In this document: in pieces, positions 46,785-57,766 of the stretch
Layout of the letters: every line of letters starts with the position of its first letter
How positions within the stretch are numbered: position 1 is the first letter of the stretch
DNA from: Nageia nagi
Taxonomy: Eukaryota; Pinophyta
Reading direction: 5' to 3'
Length of the DNA stretch: 64,000 nt
Assembly (NCBI GenBank): GCA_050084985.1
Contig: JBITNC010000001.1
Location: 133,300,001-133,364,000, forward strand
The notes under the pieces: model-generated
Seen by the model: the letters and a program-made list of their open reading frames with translations, nothing else
Databases searched by the model: none
What the model was told of the DNA's origin: nothing
Translations under genes and position numbers: made by a program

Positions 46785-48131
46785 TGTGACATCCCCCTTG
46801 TACTTTTAATGGGACCAGTTTGGTCATCTTGTACTATATCTATTTGACGTATTTGCATTTACATTGTTGTAACTCAGGATAGGAGTTTTAATGGGTCATG
46901 TGGACCCCACTATGAGACCAAAGTAGTAGATTAGGCATGTGTTGCATTGGAGATCCTGGATTGTGGGAATCCCAAGGTATGTTTATGCATTATAGTGACT
47001 GATGGCCACCAGCATGCTAGCACCGTAGTGGGGAGTGCCCCATACCCCACGTTGGCTCATGAGGACTCTAGGACCCCCACGTTGGCTCATGAGGACTCTA
47101 GGACCCCCACGTTGGCACTTTAAGTGCTAGGGACTCCACGTTGGCACTTTAAGTGCTAGGGACTCCACGTTGGCATATGATGTGATCATGACCTCCACGT
47201 TGGCATATGATGTGATCATGACCTCCACGTTGGCATTATGAGTGATCATAACCCCCACATTGGCACTTTAAGTGATTGGGCCCCCCCAAATACCCAACGT
47301 TGGATTAGATGGGCCTGGGATGACTCCTAGGTGAGTTCCAAACACAAGTAATGTATAAATAGACATTGGAGCTTCAGTATTGGACAGCCATTATTGATCA
47401 TTATTACACTTATTCTTCTACTTCATCCGGTGGACAAGACCTTAGCGGAGCACTAAGCATATTCCTTAAGTGGAGCACCTAAGAGGGTAGTCAAGCGTTG
47501 AGATGCTGATTATCTACAACATTAGTGGAGCACCTTTCCCCATCCGATGGCATCCCGAGGGTTTACTTCTATCGTTCGGTTGGTTAGCTAGATTTTGAGG
47601 AGGGCTCCTTCAGTGGAGAGGATTCAAAATCTGAGGGAGTGAATCTATCCCATGGTTCTACAGTTGTTCAATGTTGAAGATTTCAGAGTGTTGTGCCCTA
47701 GTTGGCTCCCTTGAGGCCAACGACTACCCATTGGGCTTGGTATTGTATTTGCTACCATTGTATATCATTCATGTTGCCAAAGGGCATTTGGATCTCATGC
47801 TTATGTGTATTGCTTCATCTTGTGCATGCGTTGGATCTTGATGATTGTATATGTTTGTGATTATCATTCGAAGGCATCTTAATGTGTGAGGGTTTGGATT
47901 TTGCATGTATGAGCTAGACGTTGGCATTATGAGATTGTATTCGTTGATGTATGCTTGCATATGCTAGACATTAGCATTTTGGGTATCTGAATGTTTAATG
48001 TTAATGCCCTAACCCTAATGTTGCATGCTTGAGGGTTTGTTGTGTTGTGTATGATGCCCTAGACTTGACGTCAGGGCTTGATGATCCTATATTGCTAGTG
48101 CTAGCTTGAATTTTAATTTTGGATCATCGCA
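46785..48131 (+). repeat. 3' LTR of B element
   Basis: TGTGACATCCCC to GGATCATCGCA, 1,347 bp. TATAAATA at 47354-47361; TGACGTCA at 48066-48073. It differs from the 5' LTR by several percent substitutions, a deletion after 46920 and doubled 30-bp units at 47048-47240, so the insertion is old. Confidence 0.9.
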
Positions 48132-49894
48132 AAAGATAATCACATAACCCAATTCTAACATATGCTTGGAATTGAATCTGTTCATTGACTATATTGTATT
48201 AGACATGTAAGATATACAACATGAATGGTCCTTATATTTACCTCTTACAAGTACACACTACTAGAAGAAAAGCACCTACATCTACAAAATTTTATCAACC
48301 ACATAAAACTGCATATATTAGACAATATAAACAACAATACCATTTCTTAGATGTCACACTACCACATCCATGTTACTTATTAAATTACAGAGGCTCTTTA
48401 ACATTTTGGAATTTGTAATTACCCTTCATAATTTTCATGAGTTGGAAGATAAGGTAGGTGTAAACAATATCTTATGTGTTTGTAAAACAACTTGATTTGT
48501 GGATTAGTGAGAAATGTATACCATTCTAACCCATAAATAATGTTGTTTCTCTTCAAGGAATTTACTTACACTTTATTTGGAGTGGGACAGTTAAACTCGA
48601 AATTTTTAGGAAAGTGAAATGCAATTACAACGTCTTCCCTATCCCTATTTTATCACTAAAGCCAGTTTTTAAAATGAGTGAATCTGGCTTTGACCCTTTT
48701 TCCTTCCCAAATAAGTATAGATTTCCTTTTTTATATCATGCAAGCTGAATATTCTTAAGATACAAAAATCTAATGTTTGTCCATGTCAGGGGAGTTGGAG
48801 AAGTAATGGGAACACTCCACACCCTACATGGTAGAACAAGTAGAAAACCTGTGGATAAACAAGTGTTGTCCTGGGTGACTTTGACATATTAGATACCTCT
48901 GGTCGTGGCAACTAAGCCAAAGGAGGCTCCCACAAGGGTGGTTTTTGCCATATCAAAATAAAAAGATACAAGAATATAATATTAATGGATGTGTTTCCTA
49001 AAACCAGCTCAACAATAAACTACTAATATCACTACACATTGGAACTCTCGCTTTCTTAATAATTAAATTGCTAAAGCTTTTAATTTTACTAAATTTGGAT
49101 CAACTCTTCAACTATATTTTTTTCTTAAATGATTGCTCATAGTATGTATACGAGATTGCCATTACCAACAGTTTGTCTTGGGTTTTCCTTCTAATAGTTT
49201 CTTTTCTAATTTCCAATACTGATTGAAAAACTTTGATTATTGTGGGGGTACTTCTTAGGTTGGCCATCCTTATATCTTAATGTTGCATATCAAGAGATTT
49301 TGTTGAAAGAATGGAGTATAGTGCTCATTGGCGATAACTAAAGAAGAAGAAATTATTGAAAATTGGAGTCTTGGACAGATTCACAATTAAATATTTGTCT
49401 ACTGCTCTAGTTATTGCCCACGAACATTACACTATGTTCAATTGGCATTTTTAGATTCTCCTAAGAAGGATTCTTATTGTAGGATTTCCATGATGGATAT
49501 AGTTGTTTGTAGTTGATTAGGCCAGTCTCTTGCAACATGCTCTGATTTAGTATGCTCGATCCGTCTCACATTGTTTGGTGGTTTCAGGCACAACCTTTAC
49601 AACTACCATATTTCCTCTTGTGTCAAATTCAACAAGGGTTTCTAAAGATGCCTCTTCTTGCTAACGTCTATCCTCGTAGGGTCAAAAACACTTTATGATC
49701 CTTTTCAGCATTTGAAATTAAATGGTAATCTATCACCACATAATTGGCCACCCATCATGCAGAATTGATTGTCCAAGCAATTTAACCTAATTCAATATTT
49801 AGCACAATAGTTTGTACGTTATACATTCCTTTTTGCATTTTTCATGAGCTCATGCCATTCCTTAAACATTTGCATCCTTTTATTAAAAACAAGG
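48132..49894. other. No gene recognised
   Basis: AT-rich sequence between the B element and the Tat-like element. Short ORFs have no motif. It may be upstream tRNase Z intron or intergenic DNA, but no exon could be seen on either strand. Confidence 0.4.
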
Positions 49895-49945
49895 TGTGGA
49901 CGAAGCAAAACCTGCCTCATTTTTTTTCAAACTTTGGGGACTCTC

Positions 49946-51141
49946 TATGACATCCCCCTTGCATGATTGTAAGTAATTATTGAATCCAACGGATTCCCCT
50001 TGTAATATATTTTATAATTGCATTGTACTTTCATATTGTAGCTTGGGATAGAAGACTTAATGGGTCAATGGACCCCATTGTGAGCCCCAAATGGGACATC
50101 TCCCTCCAAAGCATAGATTAGGTGTTTTATTTTACTTGGAGATCCCGATCTTGATTGTGGGAATCCCAAGGTCTGTTTTACACTTAGATGAATGGATGAG
50201 CACTTGTATATATGTGCCACCATTAGGCAGACTCCTAGACTCCCACGTTGGCCCATTATGACACCTAGATTCCATGCATGGCTCCTAGACCCACATTGGG
50301 CATGCATGACACTCCTAGACCCCCACGTTGATATTTATGGCACTCCAGACCCCCACATTGGCATGCTTGACCCCAAGGCACCCACGTTGGGCATTCTAGG
50401 CCCCCAGGAAGCTAACATTGGGGATTAAGGAGTTGAATGATGACTCCTAGGTGAGATCCAAACAGAGTTGAGTGTATAAAGAGACATTGGAGTCTAATTG
50501 TTGGATGTATCTGATTATACTATTATCTCTTGATACCATCCTGTGGACACAAGTCTTACCAGCGCTAAGCAATCCCTTAGGTGCAGCATCTAGGAGGGCT
50601 ATCAAGCTGAGGAATCATGATTGTCTACGGCATTAGTGCAGCACCCTTGCCCATCCAGTGGTATTTTGAGGTTGAGCTTCTACCATTTAGTTGGTCGCCA
50701 GGATCAAAGGAAAGCTCCTTCGATGCAGAGGATTCAAGTTCTGAGGGAGCGAGGCTGTCCCATGGTTCTACTTGTCCGTCTAGCATTGAGGATACATGAT
50801 TTTCCCTAGTTGGCTCCATGGAGGCCAACGTCCAGCTTTGGGAGCTAGGTATTGTATTGTTGTGACATTCATATCTTCGATACAGTCATTGGGCACTTGG
50901 ATCTCACTTTTGTGTTGTGTATACTTCTCTATTGGCATCATTTGATTACTTTGACATGTATGTGTTTGAATGAGCCAAACGCTGGCATTGTGGGATTGTG
51001 TTGATTGATATCTGCTAGTTGTAGCCACACGTTGGCATATTTGCATTATTGGGATTTGATTTGGATGTCCTAGGCCAGACGTTAGGGTTTATTGAATTGA
51101 ATTTGCTTAATTGCACTTGAGTTGGTGTTTGGATCCTTACA
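49946..51141 (+). mobile_element. Solo LTR, family B, inside giant LTR copy 3
   Basis: It starts TATGACATCCCC (TG worn to TA) and ends GGATCCTTACA, with flanks CTCTC (49941-49945) and CCCTC (51142-51146), a duplication with one mismatch. It has TATAAAGA near 50473 and an array of CCCACGTTGGC-like units at 50235-50425. Removing it rejoins the first 50 bp of the giant LTR with the rest. Confidence 0.8.
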
Positions 51142-51391
51142 CCCTCAGCCTAAGAATGAAGCCGAGAAGGTTCGCACATGGAAAGAGTATTTCCGGACGA
51201 TAATGGAGAGATGAACTAATCAGAAAAGCCCGAAGTGCAACTTTAAAATTCACTCGAAATACTTGCTTACAACAGACGAAATACTTTCTAAGTATCCACT
51301 CATAGAACCAAGAATGAAGAGATACAAGCATCCAAGGGAGTTCAATCATGTTTGAAAAATGGGCAAAATCATCAAGATCACACATTAAAGT

Positions 51392-52515
51392 GATGTTCGC
51401 ATGGCCGAGGAAAGATGCATTTTCATTTGTCCTAGAAAGAGCGACTGTAACTTGCATTACTCTTCTAAAATGGACACCCCTTTCATTGACACATGGCATC
51501 TGCAAAAACCACTATAAAAGCTCAAGAAGGGAGATAAAACGGCTAATTCATACTTCACTTCGACCCCCTCAAGGTGGTCACATGGTTTGGAAAAGTCACA
51601 TTTCCATCTTTCGAAAACGATGCGACCACCACCCTCAATCCAGTTTTGGAGCTCGAAAATCAGCTAAGTGTTTCAAACTCCTCCTCCAAAGGTGTTTGCA
51701 TGGTTTATAAAAGATGCATTTTTATCTTTCAAAAGGGATGTGACCACACTTACCTAGACGTTGGATGCACAACATGAAGCTCACTTTGATTCCATTGGAC
51801 CTTCATTCTGGTCGCTCGGCTAGAGACACTTGGCAAGAAAAATTGTTATAAAAGAAGGAAGGGCATTCATTTTTGCCTTAGCTGATCCAATGTAGTGCAT
51901 CTAAAGGTGGTCGCATGGTTTGAGAAAGTTACAATTTCATCCTTGTAAAACAAACCAACCACCTCATTTCTTACATGTTAGCCTCCAAAATTAGCTCAGT
52001 ACTTAGCCATAAGCATTTTCAAGGTGTTCGCATGATCCAAAAGGGTTACATTTTCATCTTTTAAGGGACATGTGACCACCCCTTTCAAGCGTTCTTGGTC
52101 CAATTCAGTTGTTTGCATGATTTGAAGAAGTTACATTTGCATCATTGTAGAGGCACGCGATCACATCCTTTGAATGAAAATGGACATTTGTTGAGGGTTT
52201 ATCATTAGTCCATCAAAACGATGCCACTTGGCAACCCAAAAAGCTATAAAACGTAAAGGGGACTTAGTTCATCATTGCAAATCATTTGTCCTCTTAAGGC
52301 TGGTCACATGGTTTCCATGTGTTACATTCTCATCTTCCTTGAGGCGTGCGACCGTCCCTTTTTGTTCTCACATCAAGTTAGATGGCCCATATGCATTTAC
52401 CATCATATCATTTAGTTTTTGAATTAGTCTTATCCTACAATAGTCAACTTAAATGCATATGGTCACATGGTTCCAAGAATATAGGCATCCATCTTTCAAA
52501 AATGTGTGCCCATTC
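51392..52515 (+). repeat. Hairpin array of copy 3 (diverged type, about eight units)
   Basis: Units near 51392, 51574, 51695, 51905, 52024, 52108, 52301 and 52461 have arms like GGTGGTCGCATGG and ATGCGACCACC around an AAAAGTTACATTTTCATCTTT core. The layout equals the arrays of copies 1 and 2, but the sequence of arms and core differs. Confidence 0.75.
51495..52265 (+). repeat. Three repeated TATAAAA blocks in copy 3
   Basis: CAC(A/T)TGGCA, an A-rich run, TATAAAA and a GGG end occur at 51513, 51847 and 52245 (TATAAAA starts), spaced 334 and 398 bp and alternating with hairpins. A segment holding promoter and hairpins seems to have been multiplied. It is unclear which TATA, if any, serves the ORF. 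Confidence 0.6.
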
Positions 52516-53057
52516 AAGTTGCATTGATTTAGTCTTTATCAATGCACTGTTGTCTTAAGACACACCCGTACATCTATGAAAGCAATCTTGTGTTTGTTTT
52601 TAGTTAGTTAGTTAGTCATTTATGTCGTCCGTAGTCCTTTCATTTTGTTATGTACCATAAATTCAACCTTCCTTGTCGCATCATTTGCCCAAGATAGAAA
52701 TTTGGTACGACCAGGTCCCTCAAGCCTTGCTTTGCATTAAGTTGGGTACCACAAGGTGGCTAATGGGACATATGCATGCATTTACCATTTAAGGCATATT
52801 TTGAACATTGCATGTGAGGAGGCCGACCACCTTTCGTCATAAACATTTACTGTTTAGTTTGCTTCCATTTGCATGTCTCATCATTAAGGCATACAGGTTT
52901 GCCAGGCATTGTACACCTCCTGCATCACTCCACCACGCCCGTACAGTCGAACCAGTGTCAGTCAAGTCCAGTCGCTACGAACCCGATGTATCTATGCAGG
53001 TTCAGAACGGCGAAAATAAACTCCAAGCTAGGAAAAACCCGAGAGCTGCAACTAGCC

Positions 53058-56000
53058 ATGCTAACTAAGCCTAGCCATGTTCGATTTGCCAAGGAGAATC
53101 CTAAAGATCCATTGAAACAGGCCAAATTCAACAACCTCTCCAACATCCGGGATACCAATTGGTCACATACCAATCCTATCCGAACGTTGCAGGCCATTAG
53201 TGAGTTAGAAAAAAACCATATCCTCAAGCAGGTCATCTGCACGTCTAGATTGGCCACAACCACCTTAATCCCTTTTGCTATACCTTTTCCTGAACTTCGC
53301 TACAAAGTAGGCAGGCATGCCAACTTCAAAAACTGCACCTTCTGTGACACCGATGGCAAGAAAATCCTTGATTTCTCTCCACAAGGGACTAAGGAGGCCT
53401 TCAAATGTGGTGGCTAAGGAGTCGTTTACACTCAAAAAGACTCTCCAGATTATTATGAAAAATCTCAACAAGCCGGGGATCTCATCGGAGATTGGCTTGA
53501 GAATGAGAGCAAGCAATTCATAGGAAACAAATTCATAAATGCAAAGAGGCAAAACTTCTACCCCACAGTTTCCAGGATTATTAGTATGCTACTTAGAGGC
53601 ATTGGTAAAGAGGATGAATTTAAGTTTCAAAAAGAATTTATCGGATTCATCACTGTAATTGGAAACAGACAGAAGATAAAATGGAGCAAGGTGATAAGTG
53701 ACTCCCTGTTGTTCCAACTGGCTCATATTAACTCCTCAAAAAGATTTTACATGAATTCCTACCTTGTCTTCCTCCTCCTACATGGCAAAATAAGAAAATA
53801 GCCCATGCAGACATGGAAATCTTGAATAATCCGGAGAAACTTGTATGGAGAGCTTATCCTAAATGGTGGCTAGAGTTCAGATGGGATCATTATGCCATAA
53901 GAAATGATGGATGGGAATATCAAATATATAAGAAGATTAAAGAAAGGCAAATGGTAAACAGGATATCTAATTCTACCATTGAAGCCATCCGCGGACATGC
54001 AGATTATTTCTTGGAAGACCCTACACACACATATATTCGAGTCTATGGTTCTGAAGTCAGGCATTATCTCCTGCCCCGATATGCCAGCAATCGGTTGATT
54101 CTCATGGAGTTTTACAGACAGTTTTTATTTCTATATGAAAATGTCTAGAAGAAGAAAGATGCTACAACAAACCCCCCCATTTCTATCAAGGAATGCACTT
54201 GTTCTACTTGGCAGGAGGCCAAGGGAATGAGCATTGAATTGTCTTTTTATCACTTTAGTAAGGAGCAAGCAACTTCCCACTATGATCCTGAAGGAAGGAT
54301 CCAATTTTTCTATAGGCGAGCTTTCAGAAATCTTGTAACCTACGAGCATAGGCCTCTTGGAGATTAAGAAAGGTACAAGAATAAGAGAGAGGAAAAGCAA
54401 ATTCAAGAAGTGCACCAAGTTTTGGCACCTGAAGGTCGGATTGACAAAAGAATCTAGGGCTTAAATGAGCCACATACAGCCCTAGCTGAGAAATCCACTT
54501 CCTCTTCCAGAGTAAGGAGACACCAAGGACCGAGTAGGAGAACATGCCACTCTGGGCAAGACTGGACCTGAAATCTATTCCGTCATCAGAGAAATTACTG
54601 ACATCGATGTCATGATGAAGAAAGGGTATCCAGATTTTCCACTCCAAGAACTTAAAGATGCCATCCCAAAGGACATCCCCATGCTCCCTATCGTACCTGT
54701 CTGTGCAGAGAATCCCTTGGCTCTCCCAAATTTCTTGACGCCCGCCAAAGACTATATAGAAAATGAATTCTTAGAGCCTATTGAGGCAAAAACCTAGGAA
54801 AATGCTCAAAACACTCCCACAGCAAACCAACCTGAAGAGCCTGATCACTCTAGTTCATCCTCAGATTTTGAGACATCCTCTAAATCTTCAAGCCCGTATA
54901 AGACTCGCGGTCTGATACCAAAGATACCCAGAGTGTGGACATTGAAGCAAAATCCAAAACAGAGAGGATCAACGAGACTTTGCCAATTGAATCAATACCA
55001 GTGAGGCAGACCGCTTCTTCTGAATCTACCACTCTAAGAAGGAAGAGGAGATTGTCCCCCAAGAAAGAAGCCTCTAGAATAGCCCCTAGCAAGCCTTCAA
55101 ATTTGAGCAAAGCTTCTACAGTTGGAGGAGATGGAGGAGATGAAGAAGACAAAGGCAAGAGTGAAGACCAGAGAAAGAAGAGAAAGCAACAAGAGCATGG
55201 CAGCCATAAACCATCAAGGAGTAAGGAAAAACCAGTTGATATTAGAAGCTAGCAATTGAGAATTGAGATCCCTAGAGAGTTTGCTCCTACTAATACGGAT
55301 ACCACCCTGGCCAATATTGCATAAAGTTTTGGCCCTCAGAAGAAATATGATTTTGACATTGACGCAGTCATCAAAGATCTCCAAATGAGCTACCGAAGTG
55401 ATGATGATGAATCTAGCCAAAGGATGGAAAATGCCTTAGAGGACTCTCCGATTGAAGAAATAGATAGATTCATATCCATGAAATAGAACAAGGTGGCCAT
55501 CAATAGATGCCACTCCAAAAAGAAGCATCCTCAAAAAAACATGCGGGGACACATCGAGGAGTTCAACGTCAAGAAAACTGGGTGGGCAAGACGTAAGCAC
55601 GCCATCAATTACAACGTGGATGAGATGGTCAAACAAGGTATCGAAAGGGAGAATACAAAAGAGCTGAAAAAAGACCTGACTAGTATAAACAAACTGGTGA
55701 AGGAGATAGAAGCTGCCAAAAATGTCCATCAAAGACATCAAGGTGCAAGCCTCATTGAACATTGGCGTGACATCGACCAAGGAGACCCTAGTCAATGTTG
55801 TGACGAGAGTAGTCAACGAACTTTCGCTTTGATTGGCTATCCTCATGGATGAACAAAAGGCAAAAGAGAATATGGCCACAGCCGTTTCCCAGTTACTACA
55901 GAATTTTCAGAACCATGAGCATGCCATTCAAAACATAAGGAGGATGTCTGTAGGACAAGTGGGCCGAATATAGTATTGCCAAGAGTTCACCTACCATCTA

Positions 56001-56444
56001 TGTTGGCTAAGGTTCGTGGCAGAAGAATGCGCCAACCTCACTAAGGCTAAAGCCGATCTGTTGTTCACTCTAACTTTTCAACTGAGTCAATTTGTGCAAC
56101 CAATCAGTTTCATCAATGAGGACAGAAGCGCAAGGCGAGTTGAGTTCTTGATCCAAGAGGTCCAGAATGTATTACGTGAGCTCATCTTCACAAAAGATGT
56201 AAATCTGTTGAGGGCTGGAACTCACATTGAAAATCAGCAAAACCTAGCCGTTTGGAATTTTCAAATGGAGGCTACTTCTCAATTCATCTTAGATTTCCAC
56301 AACAAAAGGGATGAAGAATTGTTAGGCGCACTTGCCATAGGACTTGCTAAGGTTAGGGCCTTCTTCGATGACAAGTCTCATGGGATTCCTAAGGGTGTCT
56401 TTGTTGCCGCTCACGATGAAGTTGTTGGTCCCACAGAGGGATGA
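53058..56444 (+). pseudogene. LTR-encoded protein of unknown function, copy 3 (broken)
   Basis: The start at ATG 53058 (MLTKPSHVRF) is a choice; upstream frame is open to 52869. Blocks shared with copies 1 and 2 in order are IRDTNW, LDFSPQGTKEAF, the WRAYPKWWLEFRW and DGWEYQIYKKIKERQ blocks (53813-54148), HYDPEGRI, long polar low-complexity stretches (54600-55250), KHAI and KEL-KDL coiled-coil-like part (55493-55852), and the C-terminal EVQNVLREL...DVN part (56016-56444). It ends TGA 56442-56444. At least five frameshifts and several stops. The chain is recognisably the same family but strongly diverged, which suggests that it was kept as a gene while the family split. Confidence 0.75.
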
Positions 56445-57714
56445 ATGAAAAATGCATATTTTATCAATTTTAAGACAATTATTATTTTTTTAAACTTGCA
56501 TTATGACGGATGAGTTTTTGCTCCCATAGCTGCAAGTAGACTTGATGTGATGTGATGTGATGTGATGCAATATGATCTGGTGTGATCAGATATTGATATG
56601 ATGTTTGAGCGATATTGTGTAGCCGCAGTTTTTTTGTTGTTGATGGTTTACTTTTGTCAATATGGTATTAGGGTTGCATGGGTGTTTAAAGAAACTCTGC
56701 AATTAATATTAGGGCGACGCTTCATTTAATGAAGTTGTCATATGTATGCTATAAGTATCCCTAGTCAGGTCATTTTTTGAAGATACACATGTAGAGAGAG
56801 ATAAAGACATATAGATGCATAGACGAATGGTATATACTATAGAGAGCTCTTCAATATATGCAAAGTTAGATACTTTTTGGAAGAAGTTCTCCATGATGCA
56901 AAATCTCTTTGATAGCATTTTGGATTTGAGGTTTCCAATGCATGTATGTATGATTTATCATTTTGGGAAACTTTGTAATTAATGCAAGTACAGTCTCTCG
57001 CTTCATGGGATTGCAGATGCCTATATGACATTTTTATCGTGTTGTGTTATTTATACATTTATGAACATTTGCCTTGAAAGTTTGGCACTTTAAGAAAAGA
57101 TTATTGAATATCTTTCTTAGATGTGTGATTGTTTCTGTAATTTGCATAAAGTTGTAGCATTTTGGGTAACTTTGCTCTTATGATATTTGATTGAAATCAT
57201 CTGCTAGGATTCGAATAATTGAATGATTCACTACATCACGTTTTCCATGCTAACTATTGCCCCGTGCTCTTGCTTAGGAAAGATCTGGACCCAGTCTTTT
57301 CTTTCTTTGCTTGATACTCTGAGCAAAAATTCCTAATAAATCTAAAAGTTGAAAGCCCCAAACCCTGTAAAACGGTGAGCAACTGTTACCTATTTTACCA
57401 TCAACTACCAAACCTCCTTATATCTCTCCATCATATTCTTTTGCTTTTGTGTATTATCACGTGAACATTAACTAAAAGAGAGCCCAATAGGTCCGCATAA
57501 TTGTGAGTTGACCATTCCCCAAGCGCATACCTCCCCCTGAGCGATCCTATTGACCATAAACCACCATAGTCCAACATCTTTTGCATTATAAAGTTCAAAC
57601 CATTCATATCAAAGAAAGCTTAGGGTTAACGTTCTTTCAAGCAAGGGTAAGTAACGCTACTCCACTCAAAGGCGGTGTTCTTTACTGCAGGGGAGGAAGG
57701 AATACGCATCAACA
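56445..57714 (+). other. Tail of giant LTR copy 3 up to the LTR end
   Basis: It opens with GAGTTTTTGCTCCCATAG, the block that follows the ORF in all copies, then a (GATGT)5 microsatellite at about 56544-56567. It ends CATCAACA. No coding signal. Confidence 0.6.
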
Positions 57715-57724
57715 GCACCCGAAC

Positions 57725-57742
57725 TGGCGCTAGAAGGAGGGC
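57725..57742 (+). promoter_or_regulatory. Primer-binding site of Tat-like element
   Basis: TGGCGCTAGAAGGAGGGC lies ten bases after the LTR end. TGGCGC sites of this kind are usual in Tat and Athila elements and differ from the initiator-Met type of B, C and D. Confidence 0.7.
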
Positions 57743-57766
57743 CTACTCCGCTTTTGTCTTCAATTT

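Larger units (their letters stand above)
42229..48131 (+). mobile_element. Family B LTR retrotransposon, nearly complete, non-autonomous (5.9 kb)
   Basis: It has two LTRs of about 1.3 kb, an initiator-Met PBS, gag with a worn zinc knuckle, a protease, a repeat-rich stretch and a polypurine tract. There is no RT, RNase H or integrase between protease and the polypurine tract, so it depends on enzymes from elsewhere, like the TR-GAG type of non-autonomous elements but with a protease added. The truncated copy at 9743-12758 has the same organisation, so the loss of pol belongs to the family. No clear target duplication (CACAA left, AAAGA right). Confidence 0.85.
49895..57714 (+). mobile_element. 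Giant LTR copy 3, as 5' LTR of a Tat-like Ty3/gypsy element
   Basis: It begins TGTGGACG with a worn GGGG palindrome, is interrupted by a B solo LTR at 49946-51141, and continues with a hairpin array, repeated TATA boxes, the long ORF and a tail ending CATCAACA at 57714. Without the insertion it is about 6.6 kb. The tail matches the ends of copies 1 and 2 (TCCACTCAAAGGCGGTGTT against TCCACCTGAGGCGTTGG). Ten bases later comes a TGGCGC PBS and then gag to integrase, which identifies the whole unit as an LTR. Diverged from copies 1 and 2. The 3' LTR would lie beyond the right edge. Confidence 0.78.

Noticed and set aside
46063-46809. Plus-strand ORF of 248 codons in element B
   Set aside because: It reads through the tandem CCACGTTGAGC array and the polypurine tract into the LTR. 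Its length follows from the repeat, and it has no motif.
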